Shown: positions 1 to 9,017 of the stretch, one piece after another
Layout of the letters: every line of letters begins with the position of its first letter
How positions within the stretch are numbered: the first letter of the stretch is position 1
NCBI RefSeq assembly: GCF_004421105.1
Contig: NZ_CP038033.1
Coordinates: 2,623,659-2,687,658 of the forward strand
DNA: 64,000 bases
Reading direction: 5' to 3'
Source of the DNA: Nitrosococcus wardiae
Lineage (GTDB): Bacteria; Pseudomonadota; Gammaproteobacteria; Nitrosococcales; Nitrosococcaceae
The notes under the pieces: generated by a model
What the model saw: the letters and a program-made list of their open reading frames with translations, nothing else
What the model was told of the DNA's origin: nothing
Database searches by the model: none
Position numbers and translations under genes: made by a program

Positions 1-79
1 TTGCTCGCATGCTCACCCACTGCTGATGACTCAGCTTTTGTGCACGTTACTGGCAACGGCGTAACGCCTACTTCCTCAT

Positions 80-627
80 ATGCGCTTTGTTCGTGATTGG
101 TTTCAGCATCATTTTGCCAATCCTCAGGTAGCGGGCCTGGCCCTGTTACTTGTCAATTGTGGTCTTTATGGGGCGCCTATTGGCACCGGTGTTGGCTAGC
201 CTGGTGATTGCCTATTTATTAGAGGGGATTGTGGGGTATCTGGAGCGACGCCGCTGCCCTCGCTGGCTAGCCGTGATTTTGGTGTTTACGGTGTTCTTGG
301 TGGCCCTTTTTGGGACATTTTTGGATTAATTCCCTTGCTCTCTCAACAGGTCACTCAATTTTTCCAGCTAATGTGTTGGTTCCCTTCCTGTTTGCCGAAG
401 TGGTGGATTTGCACCCGGTGGCGGTGATTGTGGCGATTGTGGTTTTTGGAGGAATTTGGGGTTTTTTGGGGGCTTTTTTTGCGATTCCGCTGGCCACGCT
501 CATCCAGGCAGTGCTCAAGACTTGGCCTAAACTCCCCCCTGTAGAAGAACAGCGTCCGCTGCTCAAACATTGGGGTAATCGCTTTTTGCCGGGACGACAA
601 CGGTCCCGGTTAGGCAGGGTATGGTAG
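80..627 (+). pseudogene. Decayed AI-2E/PerM transporter copy
   Basis: This is a broken copy of the intact AI-2E family membrane protein at 6061-7179, and most of it matches that gene closely at DNA level. Compared with the parent it lacks about 11 bases near position 155, has single-base losses around 312-325, and lacks roughly 575 bases (parent about 6363-6940), so the central membrane segments are gone. The C-terminal third is still open (310-627). About 60 bases upstream of the start are duplicated as well (around 20-79 against 6000-6060). It cannot encode a working permease. The duplication is seen directly; the family assignment comes from the parent. Confidence 0.85.
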
Positions 628-675
628 GCAGCAGCCGTGCTTTGCCGGCTGCTTATCGATAGAGCCCATGGGGGC

Positions 676-750
676 AAGATCAAAGACCCTAACGTCATCG
701 TCCCAGGCATGGGGCTGACTCTTCCCCCGGTGCCTGAAAATCAGGACTAA
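676..750 (+). pseudogene. Orphan LysM tail fragment
   Basis: Twenty-four codons plus a stop (KIKDPNVIVPGMGLTLPPVP and four more residues) read as the last part of a LysM domain. They closely match the extreme C-terminus of the ATPase-LysM fusion at 9018-12293. No start codon or upstream LysM half is present. The fragment begins exactly where similarity to the PerM 3' flank ends, at a shared GCAAGAT, so it is the far side of a recombination joint. Confidence 0.7.
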
Positions 751-870
751 TTTGCTTCCTGGATAGATGGCAACCCTTCACTCAATCTTGTGCGCCAGGA
801 ACATATTTGTAAGATAATGTCCGCCAAAAATAATCCTATTATCCGTACATCATAAATCCAATAAACCAAA

Positions 871-1002
871 ATGAAGCGCACAAACATTTATATTCCTGAA
901 GAACTCATCAAGAGACTTAAAGCCATTTCGCAAGGGCGGACGCTTGCGGCAATGGTTAGAGAAGCCATTATATTCTATCTTGAGCATCATGAGAAAACAT
1001 GA
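871..1002 (+). CDS. Short ribbon-helix-helix (CopG/Arc-like) DNA-binding protein, likely antitoxin
   Basis: A 43-codon ORF starts at ATG 871 and encodes a protein with MKRTNIYIPEELIKRLKAIS at its N-terminus, a textbook ribbon-helix-helix pattern: a basic/polar strand followed by two amphipathic helices, the second around residues 25-38. Proteins of this size and shape are usually antitoxins or plasmid-type repressors that bind DNA as dimers. No toxin ORF follows; the next gene is the convergent LysR regulator, so this is an orphan antitoxin or a free-standing regulator. It is adjacent to decayed DNA, suggesting an accessory origin. Function is inferred from the fold pattern only. Confidence 0.65.
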   Translation: MKRTNIYIPEELIKRLKAISQGRTLAAMVREAIIFYLEHHEKT

Positions 1003-1031
1003 GGTTATAGCCGACTTTCATAGATTACAGC

Positions 1032-1931
1032 TCACTGTGACCTACCCTCTCCTACGAGAAAATCAAGAAAGGCCGACGCTGTTAGACCTAAGCGTTTTCC
1101 TTCCAGGTGGACCGCGTGCCACATGCAGTGTATCGGGAAGCCTTGCACTGGAAGCACAATAATACGGCCGGTTTCTAGTTCTAGAGCAAGGCTGCTCGTG
1201 GACAATACCGAAACGCCTAGCCCGGCCATGACACCTTGTTTGATGGCTTCGCTCGACCCCAGCTCCATATAGGGCTTTACCAGCAGTCCATGCTCAGTGA
1301 ACAGGCGCTCAGTGATGGCCCGAGTACCGGAACCCGCTTCTCGCATCAGGAAGCGCTCACTGGAAAAGCGTTGTAGAGGGATCGTGCTTTCCTTGACCAG
1401 GGGATGATCCGGGTGCGCGATCGGCACTAGACGGTTCTCCATGAACGGCTGTGCATTTTGTACCAGATGTTCTGGAATTTGACCCATAACCACGAAATCA
1501 TCCTGATTAGCGGCGAGGCGTTCAAGCACCCGCGCTCGGTTAGTCACCGTGAGTTGGGGTTGTACCTCGGGGTGCTCGCGGAGGAAGCGGCCTAGAAAAT
1601 GGGGCATAAAGAATTTGGCCGAGGTTACAACCGCGATTTGCAAGGGACCTGCCACCATGCCTTTCATGTCTGTCACAGCACCCGCCAGATACTTAAGCCG
1701 AGCAACCACCTCGCTAGCTGCCGCGTATACCTCCTCCCCAGCGCGAGTCAGAAAAAGTTTTTTCCCCACCTGTTCGAACAGCGGTAGCCCAATGCTCCCT
1801 TCCAGCCGTTTGAGCTGGATGGAAACAGCCGGTTGGCTGAGGTGTAGCTCCTCAGCGGCGCGGGTATAACTGCGGTGCCGTGCGACTGCCTCAAAAAGGC
1901 GCAATTGCTGTAGTGTCCAACGATGTATCAT
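1032..1931 (-). CDS. cbbR: LysR-family transcriptional regulator, CbbR type
   Basis: The protein has 299 residues, normal for LysR regulators. The N-terminal winged HTH (about residues 5-63) contains the recognition region SQPAVSIQLKRLEG; a periplasmic-binding-like effector domain follows (about 90-295). Overall resemblance is to CbbR/RbcR, the activator of Calvin-cycle genes that senses metabolites such as NADPH or RuBP. It is divergent from an aldolase gene across 144 bp, the usual arrangement of a LysR regulator with its target, and a candidate operator lies between them. Assignment to CbbR rather than another LysR subgroup is inference supported by that neighbour. Confidence 0.8.
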   Translation of the reverse strand: MIHRWTLQQLRLFEAVARHRSYTRAAEELHLSQPAVSIQLKRLEGSIGLPLFEQVGKKLFLTRAGEEVYAAASEVVARLKYLAGAVTDMKGMVAGPLQIAVVTSAKFFMPHFLGRFLREHPEVQPQLTVTNRARVLERLAANQDDFVVMGQIPEHLVQNAQPFMENRLVPIAHPDHPLVKESTIPLQRFSSERFLMREAGSGTRAITERLFTEHGLLVKPYMELGSSEAIKQGVMAGLGVSVLSTSSLALELETGRIIVLPVQGFPIHCMWHAVHLEGKRLGLTASAFLDFLVGEGRSQ

Positions 1932-1938
1932 ATACCAT

Positions 1939-1968
1939 AGTAAATGGTTTTCATTTTTTAAATTTACT
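1939..1968. promoter_or_regulatory. Candidate LysR/CbbR operator in divergent promoter region
   Basis: An imperfect dyad with arms AGTAAAT (1939-1945) and ATTTACT (1962-1968) lies within an AT-rich stretch between cbbR and the aldolase gene. LysR regulators generally bind T-N11-A dyads in such intergenic regions. The site lies immediately upstream of the cbbR start, consistent with autoregulation plus activation of the divergent gene. Binding is inferred. Confidence 0.35.
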
Positions 1969-2075
1969 GTTATTTATCCCTATTTCTGTCGTAAAATCAA
2001 TATTACGTTAGTTGCGCGCCAGTTCGCTGCCTGCCGCAACCGCCAAAACCACTTTGATCGCGGAGAATTGAAATC

Positions 2076-3311
2076 ATGCCGCTCGTCAACATGAAAGACC
2101 TGCTCGTTCACGCCTACGACAACGGCTATGCCGTGGGCGCTTTTGACCTAGTGAGCCTGGATTTCTTGGAAGCCATTGTTACTGCGGCCGAACGCGCCCG
2201 CGCGCCAGTGATTCTCAGCCTGGCCGAGTCCCACTTCAGCCATTTCGACTTCGAGCTCGCGATGCCGGCGGTAGAAGCCGCAGCTCAACGCAGTGCCGTG
2301 CCGGTCGCCATTCACCTCGATCACGGGGCTAGTATGGAATCGGCAGTCAAGGCGATCCGGCTGGGCGCCAACGGCGTCATGGTCGATGCTTCCCACTTAC
2401 CGCTTGGAGAGAATATCGCCGCAACCCGCGAGGTAGTGGAAATGGCCCATGCCTGTGGCGTAGCTGTGGAAGGCGAGCTGGGTTATGTCCCCGGCGTTGA
2501 GGGAGAGGACGCCGAACGCCATCCGGGGTCACTTAGGTATACCAGCGCGGCCGAAGCCCGGCAATATGCAGAGAAGACTGGCGTGGACTGCTTGGCGGTC
2601 TCTATCGGGACAGTGCACGGACGTATGAAGGATAAACCCCGGCTCGATTGGGGCCGGCTCAAGGAGATCAACGCTGCCATCCGCTTACCCTTAGTTATTC
2701 ACGGCGGCACTGGCCTCTCCGATGATGAGTTCCGCAAGCTTATCTCCTTGGGTGTGGTTAAGATCAACTACTATACCGCGCTGGCCGATATTGCCGGTGA
2801 GGTCATCCGCACGGCCGCGAAGAGGGGAGCCAGGGGTTATACTGCACTGGTTGCTGGAATCCGCGAAGCTGTTGCGAGTGAGGTGGAACGTTGCATAGGA
2901 GTGTGGGGGTCTGCTGACCGTGCCGCAGAGGTTTTGGACCGTTGCCGACCCTGGCTCAATGTAGAACACGTGGTGGTCTACAACGCCCCCGAGCTTGACG
3001 AGAAGGAACTGCGTGCTATGATGGAGGAAGGCCAGCGGGTGCTTGCCGCCATCGCCGGTGTGCGCGAGGTGAGGGTGGGCAGCCTGGTGTCAAAAGGCGC
3101 TCGCTATCATTATTGTTGGTTCATTCGCTTCGCCTCGTCGGCAGTGATTGACAGTTACCAGCACCACCCCGCTCATGTTGTCTTCGCCGAGCGCTTATTC
3201 CGCCCAGCGGCGCCTGACCGCATCACTGCCGATTACTGCATGGCTAATGTCCATACTGGTGTCGCCGCTTTGCCGCTATCGGCCGCTCCGTCCCAGCGTC
3301 AATCCACGTGA
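2076..3311 (+). CDS. Class II ketose-bisphosphate aldolase fused to a C-terminal Dabb domain
   Basis: Residues 1 to about 285 form a class II (zinc) fructose/tagatose-bisphosphate aldolase: HLDHG carries the catalytic Asp and a zinc His, GTVHG and IHGGTG supply further metal and phosphate ligands, and GVVKINYYTALA is the conserved end of the barrel. Residues about 295-390 look like a stress-responsive A/B barrel (Dabb) domain (VVVYNAPELDEKEL, YHYCWFIRFAS, HPAHVVFAERLFRP). Ordinary class II aldolases stop near 300-360 residues, so the fusion is unusual. The reaction expected is reversible aldol cleavage of fructose- (or sedoheptulose-) bisphosphate in the Calvin cycle and gluconeogenesis. ATG 2076 has a GGAGAA ribosome site. 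It is divergent from cbbR. Confidence 0.8.
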   Translation: MPLVNMKDLLVHAYDNGYAVGAFDLVSLDFLEAIVTAAERARAPVILSLAESHFSHFDFELAMPAVEAAAQRSAVPVAIHLDHGASMESAVKAIRLGANGVMVDASHLPLGENIAATREVVEMAHACGVAVEGELGYVPGVEGEDAERHPGSLRYTSAAEARQYAEKTGVDCLAVSIGTVHGRMKDKPRLDWGRLKEINAAIRLPLVIHGGTGLSDDEFRKLISLGVVKINYYTALADIAGEVIRTAAKRGARGYTALVAGIREAVASEVERCIGVWGSADRAAEVLDRCRPWLNVEHVVVYNAPELDEKELRAMMEEGQRVLAAIAGVREVRVGSLVSKGARYHYCWFIRFASSAVIDSYQHHPAHVVFAERLFRPAAPDRITADYCMANVHTGVAALPLSAAPSQRQST

Positions 3312-3330
3312 AGGTCTGAGAGTGCGTGTG

Positions 3331-3408
3331 ATGGAGTTTAAGGTGCTGCTTTTTGACGGGGATAGGACGCTGTGGCCAAAGGTGACCAGATCGGGGAGGA
3401 ACTCATGA
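3331..3408 (+). pseudogene. Truncated HAD-family hydrolase N-terminus
   Basis: A 25-codon ORF reads MEFKVLLFDGDRTLW and then ten unrelated-looking residues. FDGDRTLW is HAD motif I (DxDxT followed by a hydrophobic residue), normally the start of a phosphatase of 200 or more residues, but no other HAD motif follows. The stop overlaps the purK start as ATGA (3405-3408), so if translated it would couple purK initiation. Either a deletion relic or a retained leader peptide. Confidence 0.5.
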
Positions 3409-4520
3409 AGGTTGGCATCATGGGCGGCGGTCAGCTCGCTCGCATGTTGGCGTTGGCGGGGCACCGGTTAGGTGTGCACTGCCTAGCCCTCGATCCCCAG
3501 CCTGATGCTTGCGCCGCGCCCGTTGCGCAACACATAATCGCCGCTTACGACGACCGTAATGCGCTCACGCGGCTTTCCCAAGCGTCGGATTGCGTGACCT
3601 TTGAGTTCGAAAACGTACCGCATGGATCCTTGCAGTTCGTGGCCGCGCAGGCTGCGGTTTATCCGCCACTCTCAGCGCTAGCAGCCGCTCAGGATAGATT
3701 GCACGAGAAAAATCTGTTTCGTGCACTTGGTATTCCAACGCCGCCCTTCATTGCGGTGGACAACTGCGCCAGCCTCGCCCAAGCGGTGGCCGAAATCGGA
3801 TTACCAGCAGTGCTCAAGAGGCGCACGCAGGGCTACGATGGCAAGGGCCAAATAGTACTGCGCGCGGCATCTGAAATCGAGGCGGCTTGGCTGCGGCTCG
3901 GCGCGGTTCCAATGATTGTGGAACGTTTCGTGCCTTTCGAGCGTGAGCTGTCCTTGGTGGTGGTGCGGGGTCGTGATCTGGAGACTGCGTTCTACCCGCT
4001 TACGGAAAACCTCCACCATGACGGCATCTTGCGCGTGTCCTGGAGCCGCCCAGGTGATGCATTACAGGAATTTGCCGAGGACTACGTGCGGCGTTTATTG
4101 GACGAACTGAAATACGTGGGCGTAATGGCCGTGGAGTTCTTTCAGGTCAGCGGAGGGCTGTTAGCAAACGAGTTCGCCCCGCGGGTTCACAACTCCGGGC
4201 ATTGGACTATCGAGGGCGCCGAGACCTGTCAGTTCGAAAACCATATGCGGGCGATCCTGGGCTTGCCGCTTGGATCCACGGCTTCCGTCGGATGCGCTGC
4301 CATGGTCAATTTTATCGGCACGCTGCCCGAGATCGGACAGGTGCTCGCTATACCGCAGACGCATCTGCATATTTACGGCAAGGAAGCATATCCAGGACGC
4401 AAGCTCGGTCATGTGACGCTTTGGACCCATGACAGGCGCGCCTTGCCGACCAGACTCAACCAGCTACGGGCGCTTAAGGGGGGTGATAGGGCAAGGGCTT
4501 TCCGAGCATTAATTTCCTAA
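3405..4520 (+). CDS. purK: N5-carboxyaminoimidazole ribonucleotide synthase
   Basis: The 371-residue ATP-grasp enzyme ligates bicarbonate to aminoimidazole ribonucleotide using ATP, the first half of the bacterial two-step AIR carboxylation in purine synthesis. The N-terminus [19 protein letters not shown] is the typical PurK preATP-grasp glycine loop; ATP-grasp hallmarks include [24 protein letters not shown], and [13 protein letters not shown] near residue 260. ATG 3405 is preferred over the in-frame GTG at 3372 because GGGGAGGA lies just upstream and the protein then begins at the family's usual residue. purE follows after 19 bases. Confidence 0.93.
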   Translation: MKVGIMGGGQLARMLALAGHRLGVHCLALDPQPDACAAPVAQHIIAAYDDRNALTRLSQASDCVTFEFENVPHGSLQFVAAQAAVYPPLSALAAAQDRLHEKNLFRALGIPTPPFIAVDNCASLAQAVAEIGLPAVLKRRTQGYDGKGQIVLRAASEIEAAWLRLGAVPMIVERFVPFERELSLVVVRGRDLETAFYPLTENLHHDGILRVSWSRPGDALQEFAEDYVRRLLDELKYVGVMAVEFFQVSGGLLANEFAPRVHNSGHWTIEGAETCQFENHMRAILGLPLGSTASVGCAAMVNFIGTLPEIGQVLAIPQTHLHIYGKEAYPGRKLGHVTLWTHDRRALPTRLNQLRALKGGDRARAFRALIS

Positions 4521-4539
4521 GTCGTGTTGGAGACATGCA

Positions 4540-5061
4540 GTGAGTGAAAAACAAGACACACAGCCACTAGTGGGAGTCATCATGGGATCGGCATCGGACT
4601 GGGAGACTATGAACCATACGTCAGCAACACTGGCTCAGCTCGGAGTTCCCCATGAGGTGGAGGTGGTTTCCGCACATCGCACACCGGACAAGCTATTCCA
4701 GTATGCTGAATCGGCGGAGGTACGAGGATTGGAAGTGATTATCGCAGGTGCCGGTGGGGCTGCTCACTTACCAGGAATGGTGGCCGCCAAAACTATTGTG
4801 CCGGTGCTCGGCGTTCCGGTCCAGTCTAAGGCGATGAATGGTTTGGATTCTCTGTTGTCCATTGTGCAGATGCCGGCCGGTGTGCCGGTGGGGACACTCG
4901 CGATTGGTCGGGCAGGGGCCATTAATGCAGCGCTACTTGCTGCTGCTATTCTCGCTAATAAGTTTCCCTGGATACACCAGGCATTAATAGAGTATCGGCA
5001 TCAACAAACTGAGAGGGTACTTGTTCATTCTGTCCCACGAGAACGGGAGCCTGGGGCATAA
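4540..5061 (+). CDS. purE: N5-carboxyaminoimidazole ribonucleotide mutase
   Basis: The 173-residue class I PurE converts N5-CAIR, the product of the preceding purK, into CAIR. Signature stretches are [10 protein letters not shown] near the start, [15 protein letters not shown] (catalytic His), [15 protein letters not shown], and [20 protein letters not shown]. It starts at GTG 4540 behind a GGAG site, 19 bases after purK, so both are almost certainly one operon. Length is slightly above the usual 160-165 because of a polar C-terminal extension. Confidence 0.94.
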   Translation: MSEKQDTQPLVGVIMGSASDWETMNHTSATLAQLGVPHEVEVVSAHRTPDKLFQYAESAEVRGLEVIIAGAGGAAHLPGMVAAKTIVPVLGVPVQSKAMNGLDSLLSIVQMPAGVPVGTLAIGRAGAINAALLAAAILANKFPWIHQALIEYRHQQTERVLVHSVPREREPGA

Positions 5062-5207
5062 GTGGATGCCGTTGTGTTAGTTTTTGGCAAGCGGGATTGG
5101 GCCGCTGCACCTTGCACCAGTGCGTCTTGCGCTTGGTTCGTAAAACTCTTTAGTCTATATGATTAAGAAGCAGTTTGAGTTTATCTTCTAAGAGCGGAGA
5201 GGGGCTG

Positions 5208-5837
5208 GTGAATACAAGACAAGAGGCAGATTCTGAAACGGGGGCAAGAAAAGTGAACATCCCGGAAGTGCAGGAGGGGGAAGAAGTTATCTTAGTAGAA
5301 GATGCTCATTCCCGGAAGGGCTTTACCTTCGCTGAGGTGATATTTTATGGCTTAATCATCCTGTCGGTGGTCGGCGCTGCAATCACCCAGGCTTCTGTTG
5401 TTGTGGGCCGTCTTTATTGGTTGGCCATGATACCGATTATTGCTGCCGCTACTCTCTATGTAGAGTGGGTAAGGGGCCGCGAAACAGGCACTAGATGGCG
5501 AGCGCTACTGCGAGCCCAACTTTTCCACTGGGGAGCACTTTTGGTTTCCGTAGAGGTGGTGTATTTGCTATTTAATTTTGGCCGGCTCAGCAATGAAGGT
5601 GTGAGCTTAGTGATTCTTCTTTTGCTGGCGCAGACGACATTTCTGGTAGGCGTCTATGTGGATTGGCGATTTTCCATAGTAGCCTTATTCCAGGCTTTTT
5701 CTCTCATCATGTTGGCTTATTTGCAAGCTTATATATGGTTAATATTATTAATTGCTATCGGAATAATCGCCTTGGGGATTTATTTCCATAGAAAATTTCC
5801 AGGAAAACTTCCACCCTCCAGCCACAGCCGCATTTAG
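5208..5837 (+). CDS. Predicted multi-span inner membrane protein, unknown function
   Basis: About 209 residues. A polar, acidic N-terminal stretch of about 45 residues is followed by roughly six hydrophobic segments (for example FAEVIFYGLIILSVVGAAI, WLAMIPIIAAATLYVEWV, GVSLVILLLLAQTTFLVGV, LAYLQAYIWLILLIAIGII) and a basic tail. I do not recognise a family. GTG 5208 is preferred to the in-frame TTG at 5175 because GGAGAGGGG sits 8 bases upstream. The acidic cytoplasmic head followed by packed membrane spans suggests a membrane regulator or transporter accessory protein, but this is not shown. Confidence 0.6.
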   Translation: MNTRQEADSETGARKVNIPEVQEGEEVILVEDAHSRKGFTFAEVIFYGLIILSVVGAAITQASVVVGRLYWLAMIPIIAAATLYVEWVRGRETGTRWRALLRAQLFHWGALLVSVEVVYLLFNFGRLSNEGVSLVILLLLAQTTFLVGVYVDWRFSIVALFQAFSLIMLAYLQAYIWLILLIAIGIIALGIYFHRKFPGKLPPSSHSRI

Positions 5838-6060
5838 TCGTTTGAAAAACGTCCCAGCGGGCAAAAGGTGGCATTTAACATTGCCAGATTGAATCTTATG
5901 TTCTACAGAGTACTTGTTTGGTCTGCTCCGCGGTAGTCTGGGGCATGAACGTTGGAGTTCTCAGTAGCGGGCATTCTGGCCGAATGCTTATTCTCTTTCT
6001 CTGCTGATGAGTCAGCTTTTGTACACGTTACTGGCAACGGCGTAACGCCTACTTTCTCAT

Positions 6061-7179
6061 ATGCGCTTTGTTCGTGATTGGTTTCAGCGTCATTTTGCCA
6101 ATCCTCAGGTAGCGGGCCTGGCCCTGTTACTTGTCGTTGGTTTTGCCATTGTAGTCTTTATGGGGCGCCTATTAGCACCGGTGTTGGCTAGTCTGGTGAT
6201 CGCCTATTTGCTAGAGGCAATCGTGGGATATCTGGAGCGACGCCGCTGCCCTCGCTGGCTAGCCGTGATTTTGGTGTTTATGGTGTTCTTGGTGGCCCTT
6301 TTTGGGGACATTTTTGGGTTAATTCCCTTGCTTTCTCAACAAGCCGCTCAATTTTTCCAGCTCTTGCCTACTATGATTGCTCGGGGGCATGAACTTTTAT
6401 TGAGTTTGCCCGAGCACTATCCCGATTTATTTTCCGAGGCGCAGGTCAATCATCTGGTGAGCGCTATCCACGTTGAGGTGGCCCAATCAGGGCAAGAGGT
6501 GTTTTCCTGGTCCGTGGCGTCAGTAAGGAATCTCTTTATGCTGGCGATGTACTTTGTGCTGGTACCATTGTTGGTATTTTTCTTTCTCAAGGACAAAGAG
6601 CAGCTGATTGAGTGGTGTAAGTCCTATCTTCCGCGGGAGCGAAAGTTGATAGTGCAAGTCTGGCGTGAAGTGGATTTTCAGATAGGGAACTATGTTCGGG
6701 GTAAATGCATCGAGATTCTGATTGTCTGGGTGGTGAGTTTTCTCACCTTTTCCATCCTAGGTTTGCAGTTTCCTATCCTGCTGGGGCTGCTCATGGGCTT
6801 GTCGGTTCTTATTCCCTATATTGGGGCGATGGCCATCACTTTACTGGTGGCGTTTGTGGCTTATTTTCAATGGGGTTTTAGCGCCGAGTTTGTGGAAGTG
6901 TTGGGTGCTGCGGTGATCATTCAGTTTTTGGACGGCAATGTGTTGGTTCCCTTCTTGTTTGCCGAAGTGGTGGATTTGCACCCGGTAGCGGTAATTGTGG
7001 CGATTGTGGTTTTTGGAGGAATTTGGGGTTTTTGGGGGCTTTTTTTTGCGATTCCGCTGGCCACGCTCATCCAGGCAGTGCTCAAGGCTTGGCCTAAACT
7101 CCCCCCTGTAGAAGAACAGCGTCCGCTGCTAAAACGTTGGGGTATTCGCTTCTTGCCGGGACGACAACGGTCCCGGTGA
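6061..7179 (+). CDS. AI-2E family transporter (PerM/TqsA-like)
   Basis: The 372-residue membrane protein has the AI-2E exporter family layout: two N-terminal spans, a span near 60-85, a soluble loop (about 90-150), then the conserved C-terminal bundle with VPLLVFFFLKDKEQLIEWC, GNYVRGKCIEILIVWVVSF, and PYIGAMAITLL. Members include PerM-like permeases, TqsA and sodium/proton antiporters, so substrate cannot be assigned. A decayed second copy lies at 80-627, and another family member is at 14981. A CPA2 antiporter gene follows on the same strand after about 140 bases. Confidence 0.88.
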   Translation: MRFVRDWFQRHFANPQVAGLALLLVVGFAIVVFMGRLLAPVLASLVIAYLLEAIVGYLERRRCPRWLAVILVFMVFLVALFGDIFGLIPLLSQQAAQFFQLLPTMIARGHELLLSLPEHYPDLFSEAQVNHLVSAIHVEVAQSGQEVFSWSVASVRNLFMLAMYFVLVPLLVFFFLKDKEQLIEWCKSYLPRERKLIVQVWREVDFQIGNYVRGKCIEILIVWVVSFLTFSILGLQFPILLGLLMGLSVLIPYIGAMAITLLVAFVAYFQWGFSAEFVEVLGAAVIIQFLDGNVLVPFLFAEVVDLHPVAVIVAIVVFGGIWGFWGLFFAIPLATLIQAVLKAWPKLPPVEEQRPLLKRWGIRFLPGRQRSR

Positions 7180-7322
7180 GGCAGAGTATTGTAGGCCACA
7201 GCCGTGCCCGCCGGTTGCTTATCGATAGAGCCCATGAAGGCAAGATAAGTCTCTCAGTGGTGGTATCTGCCACCATGACCTTTTGCTCGAGGCTATTTCC
7301 GCATAGTGAGGAGAAGCCGTAG

Positions 7323-9011
7323 ATGGTGCCGTTTGAAAATGTTTTTTATGAGATTGGTGCTCTGCTGGGGGTAGCTGCCGCGGGCGGCGTTTTGGCAATC
7401 CTTCTGCGCCAGCCGCTGATCGTCTCTTTTATTGCCGTTGGCATTATAGTAGGACCCACGGGTTTTGGATGGGTGGTTGCCAGTGATCAAGTGGATTTGC
7501 TTGCCAAGCTGGGGATCGCCCTGTTGCTGTTCGTAGTCGGACTAAAGCTTGATCCGCATATCATCCGGACAATGGGGCCGGTAGCGCTGGCAACGGGACT
7601 TGGCCAGGTTGTATTCACTTCGGTAGTGGGCTATCTCATCGCCCTCGCTTTGGGGATGGCGCCGGTGTCTGCGCTCTATGTGGCCGTGGCGCTCACTTTC
7701 TCCAGTACCATTATCATCGTCAAATTGTTATCGGATAAGCGGGAGGTGGACTCTCTGCATGGTCGGATCGCTATCGGCTTTCTTATCGTGCAGGATATCG
7801 TGGTGGTGCTGGTGATGATTGGCTTGACGGCTTTTGGTCAGGCGAGTGATGCGCTCAGCCTGGGCCGGGAGGCATTGCTAGTGTTCGCCAAGGGAGCGGC
7901 AATGCTGGCAGTCATCGGCTTGCTGATGCGCTATGTTTTGCCACTGTCCTTGCCCCGGTTGGCGCGTTCATCAGAGCTACTCGTGCTTTTCTCCATCGCC
8001 TGGGCAATACTGGGAGCGTCAGCGGGGGATACCCTAGGCTTTAGCAAAGAGGTTGGGGCCTTTCTGGCCGGGGTATCGATCGCCTCTACTCCATACCGCG
8101 AACTGGTTGCCGCGCGTCTTGTCAGCTTGCGAGATTTCCTGCTGCTGTTTTTTTTTATCGACCTTGGTGCGAGCCTGAATATGAGCACTTTGGGAGCCCA
8201 CTTGGAGGCGTCCGCGGTGTTCTCGTTTTTTGTACTGATCGGCAACCCCTTCATTGTTATGGCCATCATGGGAGCGATGGGCTATCGCAAACGCACCGGT
8301 TTTCTCGCGGGTCTCACCGTGGCCCAGATCAGTGAATTCTCGCTGATCCTGGGCGCTTTGGGGCTCAAACTGGGTCATATCGACCAGGAGACGATGGGGC
8401 TTATCACCCTGGTGGGTTTGATCACCATCAGTCTCTCTACTTATATGATTCTTTATTCTCACCCCCTGTACGAACGATTGGCTCCTTGGTTAGGAATATT
8501 TGAGCGTAAAGTGGCTCACCGCGAAGAGGATGCGGGAGGGACAGCAATCCATGGCAATACGTACGCGCTGCTCTTTGGCTTGGGACGTTTTGGCGCGGGG
8601 ATTGCCCAGATCCTGCAGCAGCGCGGCTGCCGAGTGCTTGCGGTGGATTTCGACCCCGATTTGGTGCGCCGGCATGCTGGCGAAGGGTATATGACTCGGT
8701 ATGGGGATGCCGAAGACCCCGAATTCGTCGCCTCCCTGCCCCTTGAGCGGGTGCCCTGGGTTGTCAGCACCGTGCGGGAGAAGAGCGTGAACCGGACCCT
8801 ATTGCACACGCTACGCCAGCAAGGTTTTCGGGGCCGAGTGGCAGTGGCTGCCAATGGCCAGCACGAAGCTGAGATGTTTCGGCGCGAGGGCGCGGATCTC
8901 GTCCTCGTGCCCTATTTCGAGGCGGCCAGAGAGGCTGCTGACCACCTGCTGGAGTCTGGCACCGTAGGAAGCCACCCAGACGACAGCACAAAGAACTCGA
9001 TGGGTGCGTGA
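7323..9011 (+). CDS. CPA2-family monovalent cation:proton antiporter with TrkA-N domain (KefB/YbaL-like)
   Basis: In this 562-residue protein residues about 8-380 form a Na+/H+-exchanger type membrane domain with 11-13 spans (VGLKLDPH, FSSTIIIVKLLSD, VQDIVVVLVMIGL are typical CPA2 segments). Residues about 405-530 are a Rossmann RCK/TrkA-N domain beginning NTYALLFGLGRFGAGIAQIL, with the GxGxxG nucleotide loop, which gates transport by NAD(H) or related ligands. The likely role is K+ or Na+ efflux and pH homeostasis in the inner membrane. The upstream gene is the AI-2E protein; the downstream ATPase gene converges, separated by only 6 bases. Confidence 0.9.
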   Translation: MVPFENVFYEIGALLGVAAAGGVLAILLRQPLIVSFIAVGIIVGPTGFGWVVASDQVDLLAKLGIALLLFVVGLKLDPHIIRTMGPVALATGLGQVVFTSVVGYLIALALGMAPVSALYVAVALTFSSTIIIVKLLSDKREVDSLHGRIAIGFLIVQDIVVVLVMIGLTAFGQASDALSLGREALLVFAKGAAMLAVIGLLMRYVLPLSLPRLARSSELLVLFSIAWAILGASAGDTLGFSKEVGAFLAGVSIASTPYRELVAARLVSLRDFLLLFFFIDLGASLNMSTLGAHLEASAVFSFFVLIGNPFIVMAIMGAMGYRKRTGFLAGLTVAQISEFSLILGALGLKLGHIDQETMGLITLVGLITISLSTYMILYSHPLYERLAPWLGIFERKVAHREEDAGGTAIHGNTYALLFGLGRFGAGIAQILQQRGCRVLAVDFDPDLVRRHAGEGYMTRYGDAEDPEFVASLPLERVPWVVSTVREKSVNRTLLHTLRQQGFRGRVAVAANGQHEAEMFRREGADLVLVPYFEAAREAADHLLESGTVGSHPDDSTKNSMGA

Positions 9012-9017
9012 CTCTCT

